DNA of 64,000 nt. Origin: Costus lasius (Eukaryota; Streptophyta; Magnoliopsida; Zingiberales; Costaceae). Below are positions 9,546-19,478 of this stretch, one piece after another. A program made the translations under genes and the position numbers. The stretch lies in the NCBI GenBank assembly GCA_027563935.2, contig CM050446.2, positions 109,596,499 through 109,660,498 on the forward strand. The letters run 5' to 3'. The notes beneath the pieces are model-generated. The model searched no databases. It had not been told where the DNA came from and saw only the letters and a program-made list of their open reading frames with translations. The stretch's first letter is position 1. The number at the start of each line of letters is the position of its first letter.

Positions 9546-11057
9546 TTGTGGATCTTGGATTTTTTTCTTTCCAACAAATAATAAAATAGACTAAACATCA
9601 ACTAGGTTAATCAATTGACATCAATTCAAAAATTACACTCATATGCTCATTTTATTCAAGAAAGATGCTTCACTCTTAGATTGCATTCATCAAACAATAT
9701 ACCTACCCAAAACCCTATGCATCAATCAATGAAGGATTTCAACAAGTAGATATATATTGAAGAAATAAATTCAGCATAATAGGTATATCTCCATTAACAG
9801 GCATTGACATGCATAAACATTCATCATCATAGAAAAATTCACACACCTCTCATGGATTCAAGTCATAAAAATTTTAAACATCAAAAACATCAAAATCAAT
9901 GCAAAAGGTGTGAAGTATGAAACTCATAGAATCATAGTCAAAAGTGTAAAACGATAGATCCGTGTAATCACATAAGGCTCAAACAATGCAAAGGATGTAA
10001 AGTGATAGAAATTTTAGGAGAATAAAAGTGTAGACAATCAAATCACAAGAAAGTGCAAACAATACTCACAAAACTATATAGCAAGCTCAATCATCATCCA
10101 GGGTACAAAATCGGGGTAGATGCGGCTAGGTCCAAAGATGTGCCTTCTGAAATTTTTCGGTGGAAAGAGCAGATGTTGAATAATGCCGGTGCTGACAGTA
10201 GAGTGATGATGAGTAGTCTCTAGTGGCCTGCTAAAGACTACAGTCGTGGTGGCGAAGTCATTGGCCGGTGGGTGCGAGAGATAGCACTGCAAAAAAATTA
10301 GTCACTAATGAAGATCCCACTGCAAAAATAAATAAAATCAATGGAAATAGCGGCAGCAGAAGAAGTAAGAGGCTGCTGGTGGTAGAATCCAGTGTCGACG
10401 GCTGGAAACAGTGGTGTCAGAGGTAGCTGGAGTGGTGGTGGCTGGCTGGCTAGAGGTGCTACAAATCTGGAGAAGAAGCTGCAGGTATCCAAGGATAGCA
10501 GAGCAGCATACTGATTCAGTTATGAAAAGTAGCTATACCCAAGAATAAGATTTAATGATCTAATAAGAAAATGGATAGAACCATGTAGTAGAATAAAACT
10601 TGTTCTTTCTAGGCGTATGGAAATTAAAGGATCAAACTCTTTCAGGAATTTAGGGTATTAACAGAAAGAGGGCTACTCAGATTTATAAATTAAAAACTGC
10701 ACAGAAGTTAATTAGATTTTGAAAAGTTGCTATGCTTCCTAGAATGATCAGAAAATATTTTCATGAAAACAACTAATCCACAAGATCAGGGTTTCAACTC
10801 ATCAAAGCATCTCAAAATTCTATAGCAAAAACGCTAATCAGATCAGTCAAACCATATTGTTGCAAAAATTAATCAGTTACCAAAAGATGTTATGTGTTAT
10901 AGGATGATCCATGGACTTTAAAATTCAATAAAAATATCTAAATAATAGAAAAAGATGATAACTTCATGTTCGTGCTAAAGATCAAAAATTTTTCCAACCC
11001 AATTTCTTAAAATCACTATGAGAAAACACCTAATCAAATAAGCAGAATGTAGGTTTA

Positions 11058-11455
11058 AAATTACGGGCATAAAATTTCTTACGGCAGTGCCGTAATTTGC
11101 ACAAAATTTTCAGGTTAGAAATATAATGGAATTACGACACCGTAAAAATGTTTACGGCCCTGCCGTAAAAGTCACCAAACCTTCTGGTCAAAACAAACCA
11201 AAAATACGGTACCATGAAAATGATTACAGTACCGCCGTAAAAGCCATAAAACTTTCAGATAAGAAAACACTCAAAATTACGGCATGTGAAGTCGAAAACG
11301 GTCAGAAATTACGGTACCATAAAATTGATTACGGTAGTGCTGTAAAAATCAGTTAACTCTCGGGAAAGAAATATTACGGTACCATAAAATTGATTACGGT
11401 ACCATAAAATTGATTACGGCACCGTGAAAAATATTACGGTAGTGCCGTATTTTGT
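11058..11455. repeat. Palindromic repeat array, internal copy in D
   Basis: A second array of the LTR motif, with TTACGGCAGTGCCGTAA at 11080-11096, TTACGGCCCTGCCGTAA near 11152 and repeated ATTACGGTACCATAAAATTG units at 11305-11425. It lies downstream of the ORFs in element orientation, about 2.1 kb from the 3' LTR. The element thus has three arrays in all. Confidence 0.75.
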
Positions 11456-11601
11456 GTAAAGTTCGATTTTCCCTACAAAAAGAAAAGAAAAATTAATTCT
11501 AAAAATAAACTAAAATAAAAGAAACTAAGCAAAGTATGAGTGCTTGGGTTGCCTCGCAAAAAGCGCTAATTTTAGGTCTATAGCTTGACCAAAACCCAAT
11601 T

Positions 11602-11967
11602 TCATGGTGAAGCAGGTGGATCGGTACTATAGTAAATAGCATATAATTTTCTGCATTTCCGTTGTTCTAAAAGTTTAGCCAGTAATCCAAACATCCAAAA
11701 TTTCATATAAATCAAGATCGACATGGCTTTCTCAAATATACAGAAATCAAAATCAAAATTTTCAATTCCACTCAAAAGATATTCAATGATCTTCCTATAT
11801 TTGTCAGTAAGCAAAATCATTAGTCCTTTCTTCAAATTTATATCTTTAATTACAATAGGACTCTGATCAAAAGATTCAAATATTGGATCATCAAAATAGT
11901 CTTTGTGTCTCACATTAGGTTCTTCAACAAGGCATATTTTTTCAAATAAATCAGTAGATATGGGCAA
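11602..11967 (-). CDS. Element D second frame, unknown function
   Basis: A 121-residue minus-strand frame starting 19 bp beyond the gag-remnant stop, ending FWMFGLLAKLLEQRKC and KLYAIYYSTDPPASP. I recognise no domain. Its N-terminal part (DPIFESFDQSPIVIKD) continues the Asp/Glu/Phe-rich style of the upstream frame, so the two may once have been one. Just downstream, near 11548-11568, is a GCGCTTTTTGCGAGGCAACC stretch resembling the sequence that follows pol in many plant Tat/Athila Gypsy elements. The region may therefore be the relic of a pol 3' end. Protein expression is unproven. Confidence 0.45.
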   Translation of the reverse strand: MPISTDLFEKICLVEEPNVRHKDYFDDPIFESFDQSPIVIKDINLKKGLMILLTDKYRKIIEYLLSGIENFDFDFCIFEKAMSILIYMKFWMFGLLAKLLEQRKCRKLYAIYYSTDPPASP

Positions 11968-11986
11968 AGCATCAGATTGAGATTCA

Positions 11987-12703
11987 TCAATTATTCATAA
12001 TTTTCAAATCCTTTTTAAGTTCCTCATGCACTTCATCAATTTCAAAATTACTAATAAAATCAGAGTAAGATTTCCCTAAATCAGTCCCCTCATATCCTTC
12101 ATCAGATTTAACCACAAATAATATATCATCAAAAGAATCAATTTCAAAACTATCACAAAAATCAAAAAGAGATTTTTCAAAATCAATTCCCTCAAACTTT
12201 TCCAATAATAAATTATCAAATGAATTAATTTTACAATCATAAAAATCAGAGTGAGATTCATTAATGTTCACATAAGGCTCAATCTCAAAACAATCATAAT
12301 TAGAGGGGGATTTTTCTAAATCAATTTTCTCAGTTTCCAAATCAAACTCAAATAAACAAGCTTGTTGTGCTATCTGGGTTTCTAAAATTTTCTTATGAGC
12401 TGTTAAATATTCTACTTGAGAAGCAAGCTGACTAATTGTCCCTTTAAGATCTTCAATTTCTTTGTCTTGATTTTGCATGAATTGATTTTGATTTTTTATG
12501 TATTTTTGAAGCATGGATTTTAACCTAGATTTCTCTGTATCCTTAAAGTATGGTTCAGAAACATGATTTGGAGGAGTTAAAAATTGGCAATCAGAAGTAT
12601 AATGATCAAAACATCCACAAATATCACTTCTAATAGAAGAATAAGATGTCCTAGAAGGGTGCATATAAGAGTGTAATTTCAATTTATCTTCAAGAGTGCA
12701 CAA
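11987..12703 (-). CDS. Element D gag C-terminal remnant with acidic repetitive tail
   Basis: 238 residues. GKYEDDSLCTLEDKL, straddling the start, parallels GKYSSDSLTSLAAKVDSL of Gypsy E. CGCFDHYTSDCQ sits where the CCHC knuckle belongs (CEVCGxAGHxxxxC in F) but is incomplete. Residues about 60-115 form a likely coiled coil (DKEIEDLKGTISQLASQVEY) ending KKILETQIAQQA, the same motif as in E. From about 120 the protein is an acidic, loosely repeated tail: DLEKSPSNYDCFEIEP, FEKSLFDFCDSFEIDSFDD, LGKSYSDFISNFEIDE. The capsid domain is absent; upstream the frame decays at a TGA near 12758. The role is unknown; an RNA- or Gag-binding remnant is possible. Confidence 0.6.
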   Translation of the reverse strand: MCTLEDKLKLHSYMHPSRTSYSSIRSDICGCFDHYTSDCQFLTPPNHVSEPYFKDTEKSRLKSMLQKYIKNQNQFMQNQDKEIEDLKGTISQLASQVEYLTAHKKILETQIAQQACLFEFDLETEKIDLEKSPSNYDCFEIEPYVNINESHSDFYDCKINSFDNLLLEKFEGIDFEKSLFDFCDSFEIDSFDDILFVVKSDEGYEGTDLGKSYSDFISNFEIDEVHEELKKDLKIMNN

Positions 12704-13010
12704 TGAATCATCTTCATACTTACCTTGTGGCGTGTATACCTCACCTCTTTCAATTGCTCATGAGTAGTGATTAAAAGACATATCTTCAAATCTATCAACA
12801 ACAGAAAGATTATTCAACACCAATCAAACAAAATTTTATTTTTTTTTCAGAATAAAAACATAAGCAAATTCAAAATTTTCAGATATCACAGTTCTGTCAC
12901 AACTGTGTAAATCCAAAACCTGCAAAAACAGAAAACAAAGTTAAATCTAAAACAAATAAAACTTAGTCTAGCAATATTAACAACTATTTTGATATTAACA
13001 AAACTAAGGT

Positions 13011-13027
13011 CCCTGGCAACGACGCCA
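13011..13027 (-). promoter_or_regulatory. Primer-binding site of D (tRNA-Asp)
   Basis: In element orientation TGGCGTCGTTGCCAGGG, six bases from the 5' LTR end. It pairs with the 3' end of plant tRNA-Asp (target TGGCGCCGTTGCCGGGG) with two mismatches, both C/G to T/A transitions. It fixes the minus orientation of D. Confidence 0.8.
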
Positions 13028-13033
13028 AAAACT

Positions 13034-14848
13034 TGTTGTAGTCTGCAAGTGCACAGATACTCGAAGTAATAAAGAAAGATATCGAACCACAGTGACCTTA
13101 TTGTTAAATACTAAATAGTTGTATTCATATTAGCTAAGCAATCGATTATAATGCAAGTAAATGATAGAAAGAACATGAATTAACCTTAATTTCAATGACT
13201 AGATATAAATAAAAAGGTCGTCAGTCTAATTTTATCATGATAAAGATATAATTTACTTCATAAAAGGATTATCTCACTTTCGTGCAGACAATCATGCAAG
13301 GACCGATCCTCGCTTTCGAGCAAGATCTATCCCAAGCTGAAAATAAGTAAATCATCAATCAAAGAACTCAAAGATCACTTTCGTGCATCCGAATCCTAAC
13401 TTGATTATCTCAAGTGGAATCTCAAGGATCACTTTCGTGCATCCGAGTCTCAACACACGTTCTACTTATGGTTCTCCAACGTTCTGATCCTCACTTTCAC
13501 ACAAGATCTTCACGTTTAACAAAATAACTCAATCCTAGATTCAAATTATCAAACATGGCAATTATTTTTCTAAAATCAAGAAATAAGAACTAACCTAATT
13601 TCTTACGGTGAGTTCCTAATATTCAATTTTAGGGTTCCAAGTTCTCAAACAAATCACCTTTCAATCCATACTGTGAAAACTAAACATGCATGATAATAAG
13701 AAAACTATGGAGAATTATAAGCAATCATCACATAAGTAGAATTATCATAATAAAACTATTCTGACAAAATAGAAGTTATCTAGTCATAAAAAATCAAGGG
13801 GATTACACTCCCATGTCCCAAAAGATGTCTAAGCTAGCATGGAAGAAGAATTACAATAAACCATAGTTTAGATTGATCTAAAATTGAAAAGAAGGGGAAA
13901 ACAACTTTACACCACGACTGTAATGAAAATTACAGCCGTAATTTTGGTCGTGAACAGTGCAGGTGCCTCTTCTTTCGTTGATTTCTCCTCCGATCGATCT
14001 CCTTTCGCTCTGAAACTTCTGGGGTATCCTCTCCTCCTCCAAGCGAAGCTTCCCCTCAAATTTCACGGCTTGAGATGTGTTGTATGCTTCCCGGTGGCAA
14101 AACCTAGGGCGGTAGTGAAAAACTTGATTTCTCCCTTGATAGTGGATGAAAATTAGGGCTTTCACCCTCGGCGTGTTCTCCTCCTCGGAGGCTCCCCTTT
14201 TCCTTCTTACGGCTGTGAATTTAAAGGCCTAGATTGTCTGCAATCGATCGCACAAAAATTAGACTTCAATTTGACCAAGAAAATCGTGTTCCAAGGTTAG
14301 AATTACGGCCGTGGTTTCTATTACGGCACTGTCGTATTTTCTTTAAGTTCTTCTGTACAGAATACGACCAGAATTACGGTACTGTGGAAATGATTATGGC
14401 AGTGTCATAATTTCTGGAAATGTTTCGGGTCGGAAGTCGCTTCAAAATATGGCACCGTGATTTTAGTTACGGTAGTGCCGTAATTTCGGTGAAACTTTCT
14501 GTACAAAATCATCCCAAAATACGGCAGTGCTCCGATATTACGATAGTACTTGAAATTACGGTACCGTAATATAAATTATGGCACTGCCGTAATTTGGTAT
14601 GTGGCTCCGATTTACGTGAAATTTGTCATGTAACCTCTTCTTGATGATGAGAATTCTTCTATGTATTTGATTTTGCTTAAAAATGCCTTAAAATCGTACC
14701 TTTTTACCTGAAAATCATCAAAAACTAAAATAGAAGTAGATTCTGCAATATTTGATAAAAATGGCATGAAGATAAGCAAAGTAGTATAAATATGACACAA
14801 AAAGAGTAATGAGATGACACAAAATATACTATAATTTTGGTGTCATCA
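13034..14848 (-). mobile_element. Element D 5' LTR (right)
   Basis: 1815 bp, same termini as the left LTR. It lacks about 30 bp present near 7290 in the left LTR. Its palindrome array is at 14301-14596 and its CACTTTCGTGC array at 13272-13510. The parallel 90-95-residue open frames at 13878-14165 are LTR sequence, not a gene. Confidence 0.88.
14301..14596. repeat. Palindromic repeat array, right D LTR
   Basis: Counterpart of 8426-8720. Many units differ between the LTRs by CG to TG/CA changes (for example GTGCCGTAA versus GTGTCATAA), as expected for methylated CpG decay. Confidence 0.75.
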
Positions 14849-15332
14849 CCAATCCATTATAGAAAATATGAATTAAGACCCATCGCTCAAGACCATGACG
14901 CAGACACATGCGTTGGAGTTCTTTGAAGTGATCCCAAGCGTCGTAGAGTGATTTTCCCTCCTTTTGACCAAAACAAGTTATCATGTTCTGTAGTTGCACT
15001 GTTTTGCTCGGTGGAAAATACTTTGTTAGAAACGCGCGTGAAAGTTCATCCCATGTAGTAATCAATCCAGAGGGAAGAGATTAGAGTCAAGCGCACGCAC
15101 GATCCCTGAGAGAAAATGGAAAGAACCTTAGTCTAATAGCATTTGAAGAGACACCGTTTACCTTACAGTGTCACAATATTCTAAGAAACAACAAGATGTA
15201 AATTAAGATCCTATGTCGGAGAACCCCCAAATTGGTTCTGCTGAACCATGGTCATCAATGCTGGCTTTAGTTCAAACTTGTTTGCCTCCACATTAGGTCA
15301 AACAATGCTGGAATTGAAACCCTAAAAGTTAG
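14849..15332 (-). pseudogene. Gypsy element E: gag capsid region
   Basis: The minus strand reads NVEANKFELKPALMTMVQQ and NQFGGSPT, then ITTWDELSRAFLTKYFPPSK, GQKEGKSLYDAWDHFKELQ and HIFYNGL. These are successive pieces of the Retrotrans_gag capsid domain of plant Gypsy elements. It runs into D at the CCAAT target site, and E continues at 7145 (FYNGL then EYNTKL). Stops and frame breaks lie around 15075-15240. The right limit, 15332, is where the LTR of Gypsy F begins; E's own 5' LTR and primer site are missing. Confidence 0.82.
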
Positions 15333-15597
15333 TGATGCCTTGCATTTTAACAGTAATTTCTAGTATTATTTCATCTCAAATTTAGGCTTATTTTAATATT
15401 TTCATACTCCATTGAGACTTATTTACTTGATTGCTTTGGAATCTTCATTTTTTCTTATTTTTGTAGAATTTTAGGTAAAATCACCCAATTTTGAAGTCCT
15501 TTGAAGAATCTAAAGTCATGGGGTGATTCCTTACGAGAAGAGGTAGTTGCACGTCAAATTTGGTCCCAATCTAAGCTACTTTGAAAAATACGGCTTC

Positions 15598-15798
15598 ACC
15601 GGTGCTTTCACTGGATGTCCGAAAGTCCACAGAAGACTTCACCGCTTGGTGAACCCCATGGGATTCACCCGTGATTCTCTCGGAAGAAGTTTGCGCAGAA
15701 TTGTGCAGTACACTTCACTGGCAGGTGAACTCGGCGGGGGTTCACCAGTGATTCTTACTCGACAGAAACTACACAGAACACTTCACTGCCTGGTGAAC
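15598..15798. repeat. GTTCACC/GGTGAAC palindromic repeat array in F LTR
   Basis: Units of about 70 bp begin CTTCACYGSYNGGTGAAC and contain GGGTTCACC(A/C)GTGATTCT: near 15635, 15712 and 15780. The last unit is cut by the solo LTR and resumes at 17271 (TGAACCCAATGGGGTTCACC). The array holds the same relative place as the arrays in D and in the solo LTR but has unrelated sequence. Confidence 0.7.
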
Positions 15799-17270
15799 TG
15801 ATGACATGCAAATATATGATACATCGTGGCTTAATTCTATTATTATTTTGGACTAAATTGCATGCTTTGTCTCATTTATGCACTTAAATGCTTCATATTC
15901 TTCAGAGTCTTCACTTTTCCTTTGTTTTATTGAAATGTAGGTATTTTACCTCAAAATTGATGAAATTTTGAAGATCTAAGGATATGGGATGATTCCTCAT
16001 GATGAGACGAAGCTACACGTGAAATTTCAGCCCAATCAGAGTCTTCTATAGGATGCACGGTCGTGGGTGTGTACCCATGCACGGCCATGCATGATCTGAC
16101 TATCCCAGGCTTCACTGAGCCGTACACGGGCGTGGCCGTGCATCCATGCACGACCGTGAAGAATAAGTTTTTGAGTCACCGAGCCGTTCACGGGCATGGC
16201 CGTGCATCCATGCACGGCCGCACATCGTCTCGCGCAGCTTCGACAGGCGCCCGGTTTTTTGCCCATAACTTTCTATATTGGAAGCGGAATTGAATGAAAT
16301 TTTGGGGAGACCTTCCTAACTTGGATATGCACGTTTTGGGACAGAAATCATCAGATTTAATCTGGTGATTGCGGAGAACGAAGCAAAAGGGTGACAACCT
16401 AGGGTTTTTGGGTGATTTTTGGGGCGACAACATTGTTCTGGCTCGTTTTATTTGTCGTTTCGATGTGGATCTTCGTGCTAGACCTTCTTCTATCAAGGAT
16501 GTACCCTCCCCTTCAGTTTGATTTAATTATTGTGAGAGATTTCATGTATTTAATGATGAATCTTGTAGCGTAAACTCGTTTTCGGGGTTTGGGCGTAGCC
16601 CACTATATGAATGTTGAATGTTATGAATTGATATATATATATTTCTCTATTTGTCTTTGTTCTTATTCATGTGTAGGATGTTTTCATTCATGTTTATGTA
16701 CTGGCCATATGTATGCATGCTTTAGATGCTGTGGGAAGGACTAAGAGGTGAACCGCAGTCATCGGAATCCCTTAGGTTGGACTGGTGATTTCATTTAGCG
16801 AGAGTACTCGAAATCACCCGAGGAACCCTAATTCTTCATAGAACCCATTGGGTCCACTTAACCCGGTAAGCCACGAGAGTAGGAGACTTGGGTTAAGTCG
16901 GACACTGGACCGTTTCCTGAGAGGGAGCGCGTCTGTACCGTAGGAAGGATTACCTTAAGAACATAGGTAAAACTTAATTGAAAATATCAAGCCTTAATAT
17001 TTTGCATGCTTCTGTGGTGAAACCTAAAGGCCCGAATCTCTCTCATAGTTTTAAAACCCCATTTGCTTTGCTCTCTGTTCTGTTTGCTTTCAATCTGCTT
17101 TAGTTTAATTAATTGCACTAGGATTTTAGACATTTCTCCCTTAATTGTTAACCTAGCTACTAATCAACTGATCAGTTAGTACTTGACCCCTAGTCCTCGT
17201 GGGATCGATACTTATTGTATTACGCGATAGACCGTGCACTTGCGGTAGCAGCCTATTCGGCCTCCTATCA
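15799..17270 (+). mobile_element. F-type Gypsy solo LTR
   Basis: 1472 bp, TGATGACATGCAAATATATG to GGCCTCCTATCA, flanked by a perfect TSD, TGAAC (15794-15798 and 17271-17275). It lies inside the last palindromic unit of the F LTR. No internal sequence is present. Its flanking blocks are homologous to the F LTR but its central array is different. Confidence 0.9.
16051..16220. repeat. GTGCATCCATGCAC palindromic repeat array in the F-type solo LTR
   Basis: Three units of about 65 bp built around GGCCGTGCATCCATGCACGG. Two begin GCCGTNCACGGGC after a GTCACCGA/TTCACTGA end; the first is degenerate (CACGGTCGTGGGTGTGTACC). GC- and CpG-rich in an AT-rich LTR. Confidence 0.75.
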
Positions 17271-18303
17271 TGAACCCAATGGGGTTCACCCGTGATCATA
17301 ACTTCAAAACCCAAGAGCCACTTTTCCTCGATTTCGAGCCCTAGAAAAATTCAAACAAGGCAAGAAAATATATTTTGAAAAGCTAACAGAGAGGCGAATC
17401 TAAAGAATATAAAAGCCCTTTCTGTTATTGCTAAATCATCGACTAATCAACACACGAAGCGGCTAGGGCAAACAGGACAGGTGACAAGGCGATTTCGAGA
17501 GATTGGAGCATCAGATTTTTACGATTTTTGGGGATCTTGTTCGGTTCATCCTCTCCTTCCTATCCAAAACATTTTGTAGTAATTTTTTTTGATATTTTAG
17601 AGAGATCTATGTGAGCTTTCTTGACTATTATAGCGTAAAACCCTGTTTCGGGACTTAGATGAAGCCCACTGATGAATTCTTTCATGTAATCTTAAATTAT
17701 TCTGTTATTTCAAAGTTTGTATGAGCATATTTTACCTTAGGGGAGTTATTTCTCAATATTGCTTTGGCCACGTAGTATCGTGTGGTAGTCGACACGGTCC
17801 TAACCGAGAGGAGGATCGTATTCGGTTAGGACCGTGTCGATGGATCTCTTAGGTAAAACTTGCGAATCCTTGACACGAGAGTGCTTGGATTTCACTCGAG
17901 GGTATCATAATCGTCCATCGAACTCATTGGGTTTATCTAGAACGATCCACCATGAGAGTAGGAGATCGTTCTGGATAAGCACCAGGGTGTACCGATTGAG
18001 AGGGGGCATCCTATACTTTTTGAGGATTCCTTATGCAATATTATGAACTCTTGTAATAGATAACCTTTAATGCAAAAGATTTATCAGTGTGGTGGATACG
18101 AAAGTCCTGATCTCTCTCTATAGATACCTACTGCATCCTTGTGATTGACTTCTCGCTCTTTCTTACTACTTGCAAAATCCCGTTTCGAATCACTTAGCTA
18201 TTGAGACTTATATTTTCTAGTACATAACCTTGCTCCCTGTGGGTTCGACAACTTTTTATATTACTTCAACATTACCGTGCACTTGCGGGACGTGTCAAGT
18301 TTT

Positions 18304-18321
18304 TGGTGCCGTTGCCGGGGA
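18304..18321 (+). promoter_or_regulatory. Primer-binding site of F (tRNA-Asp)
   Basis: TGGTGCCGTTGCCGGGGA, six bases after the LTR end, complementary to the tRNA-Asp 3' end with one mismatch (C to T). Confirms + orientation of F. Confidence 0.85.
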
Positions 18322-18422
18322 GTAACGGTTAATATTAGTATATTTCTGAGTATTGATAGGCTAAGCTTTATCTACTTTTTGTTGCTTTACTGATATTTGT
18401 TTTTGTTGCATCTATTAGTTAC

Positions 18423-19478
18423 TTGAGCTTCAGGGCAGGTGAATTTTTTGAAATAGATCTTGAGATAGAGAGGACGTGCAGAAGAAGGAGAAAACTCAAG
18501 CAACTTCAGCAAAAAGAAGATCAAAACCTAATGGAGCAAATTCCGCTAGACATGAACAACGAACAAGCACCCCAACCTGCGGGGAATAACAATAACAGAA
18601 CATTGAGAGATTATGCTGCTCCATACGTTCATGGACTACAACCAGGAATTGCTTGGCCTAATGTAGAGGCCAATAATTTTGAGATTAAACTTGCTTTACT
18701 TTCCATGGTTTAACAACATCAATGTAGTGGTTCTCCTCTTGAGGACCTCAACATGCATCTGGCTATATTTTTAGAGTATTGTGATACATTAAAAATTAAT
18801 GGTGTTTCTACTGATGCTATCAGGTTGAGATTGTTCCCTTTCTCTTTGAGGGACAGAGCAAGAGCATGGCTTCATACAATACCTTTAGCTTCCATAAGGA
18901 CATGGGGAGAATTATCTCAGGCCTTCCTTTCAAAGTATTTCCCTCCTTCCAAGACAATATGACTGAGGAATCAGATAACGAGCTTCATGCAGAAGGATGG
19001 AGAATCTTTATATGAGCCTTGGGGCAGATTTAAAGAGCTGCAAAGAATGTGTCCATACCATGGGATAGAGACTTGGACTTTGGTTCACACATTCTACAAT
19101 GGACTAGACTACAATACAAGACTCACAGTCGATGCTGCAGCTAGAGGGGCTTGAATGAATAGAGAAGTTGAAGATGCTATGAACCTCCTAGAAGACATGG
19201 CAATGAATCACCATCAATGGTCTTCAGAATGAGGTACACCTTCCAAGCAGTCAGGTAAACTCGAACTTGATACTTTAACTGCTCTTGCTGCAAAGGTGGA
19301 TACTTTAACTAGGAAGATTGATTCTTGGTCGGTAAATTCGGTGGATTCTAATTCTATATCTTGTGAGGTGTGTGGAGTTGCAGGCCATTTAGGTACAGAA
19401 TGCCCATTGGGAGATGGGCAGTTGACTCAAAATCATCTTGAACATATCAATGCAGTTGGAAATTTGAATCCCATAAAT
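18423..19478 (+). pseudogene. Gypsy element F gag: capsid and zinc knuckle
   Basis: Reads NRTLRDYAAPYVHGLQPGIA and NVEANNFEIKLALLSMV, then LRLFPFSLRDRARAWLH, FLSKYFPPSKTI, KDGESLYEPWGRFKELQRMC, and the zinc knuckle CEVCGVAGHLGTEC (C-x2-C-x4-H-x4-C, near 19362-19403). Four in-frame stops interrupt it (after LSMV, PSKTI, ARGA and WSSE). At least the first two are explained by C to T change (CAA to TAA, CGA to TGA). It breaks at 19478, inside NPIN, with an Angela-1 solo LTR and resumes at 21161. Confidence 0.85.

Larger units (their letters stand above)
8974..11050. other. Element D 3' non-coding region
   Basis: About 2 kb with no credible coding sequence. It holds the CAAGCAAA hairpin next to the 3' LTR, long T runs near 9310-9335, a ~95-bp tandem duplication at 9374-9545, and AT-rich sequence. 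No clear polypurine tract is seen at the LTR junction, where GAGCCTTATGTGTT precedes the LTR start in element orientation. Confidence 0.6.
7146..14848 (-). mobile_element. Element D: complete non-autonomous Gypsy-type LTR retrotransposon
   Basis: A 7703-bp element bounded by LTRs 7146-8973 and 13034-14848 with a perfect 5-bp TSD, CCAAT (7141-7145 and 14849-14853). It lies inside Gypsy E gag, whose frame resumes across the gap. A tRNA-Asp-type primer site abuts the 5' LTR. The interior carries only a gag C-terminal remnant with an acidic tail (11987-12703) and a second frame (11602-11967). Capsid core, protease, RT, RNase H and integrase are absent. It therefore depended on enzymes in trans, in the manner described for TR-GAG-like or other deletion-derivative elements. 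LTR divergence is several percent, with a ~30-bp indel near 7290. Confidence 0.88.
15333..18297 (+). mobile_element. Gypsy element F 5' LTR (split by a solo LTR)
   Basis: Starts TGATGCCTTGCATTTTAAC and ends TGCACTTGCGGGACGTGTCA, followed by the primer site at 18304. Without the nested LTR (15799-17270) and one TSD copy it is about 1488 bp, close to that LTR's 1472 bp. It shares with it the blocks AGGTAAAAT/AGGTATTTTA, GATTCCT(N)ACGAGAAGAGG, TAGCGTAAA and CCGTGCACTTGCGG. It has inserted into Gypsy E gag; no right-hand TSD partner survives. Confidence 0.8.

Noticed and set aside
13878..14165. Conserved 90-95-residue ORF on both strands of the D LTRs (also 7946-8281 and 24295-24477)
   Set aside because: Conservation follows from LTR homology. 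Both strands are open in the same stretch, there is no start context, and the reading is not better kept than the rest of the LTR.
16036..16293. Overlapping 76-residue ORFs on both strands
   Set aside because: Caused by the GTGCATCCATGCAC palindromic array, which lacks stops in several frames.
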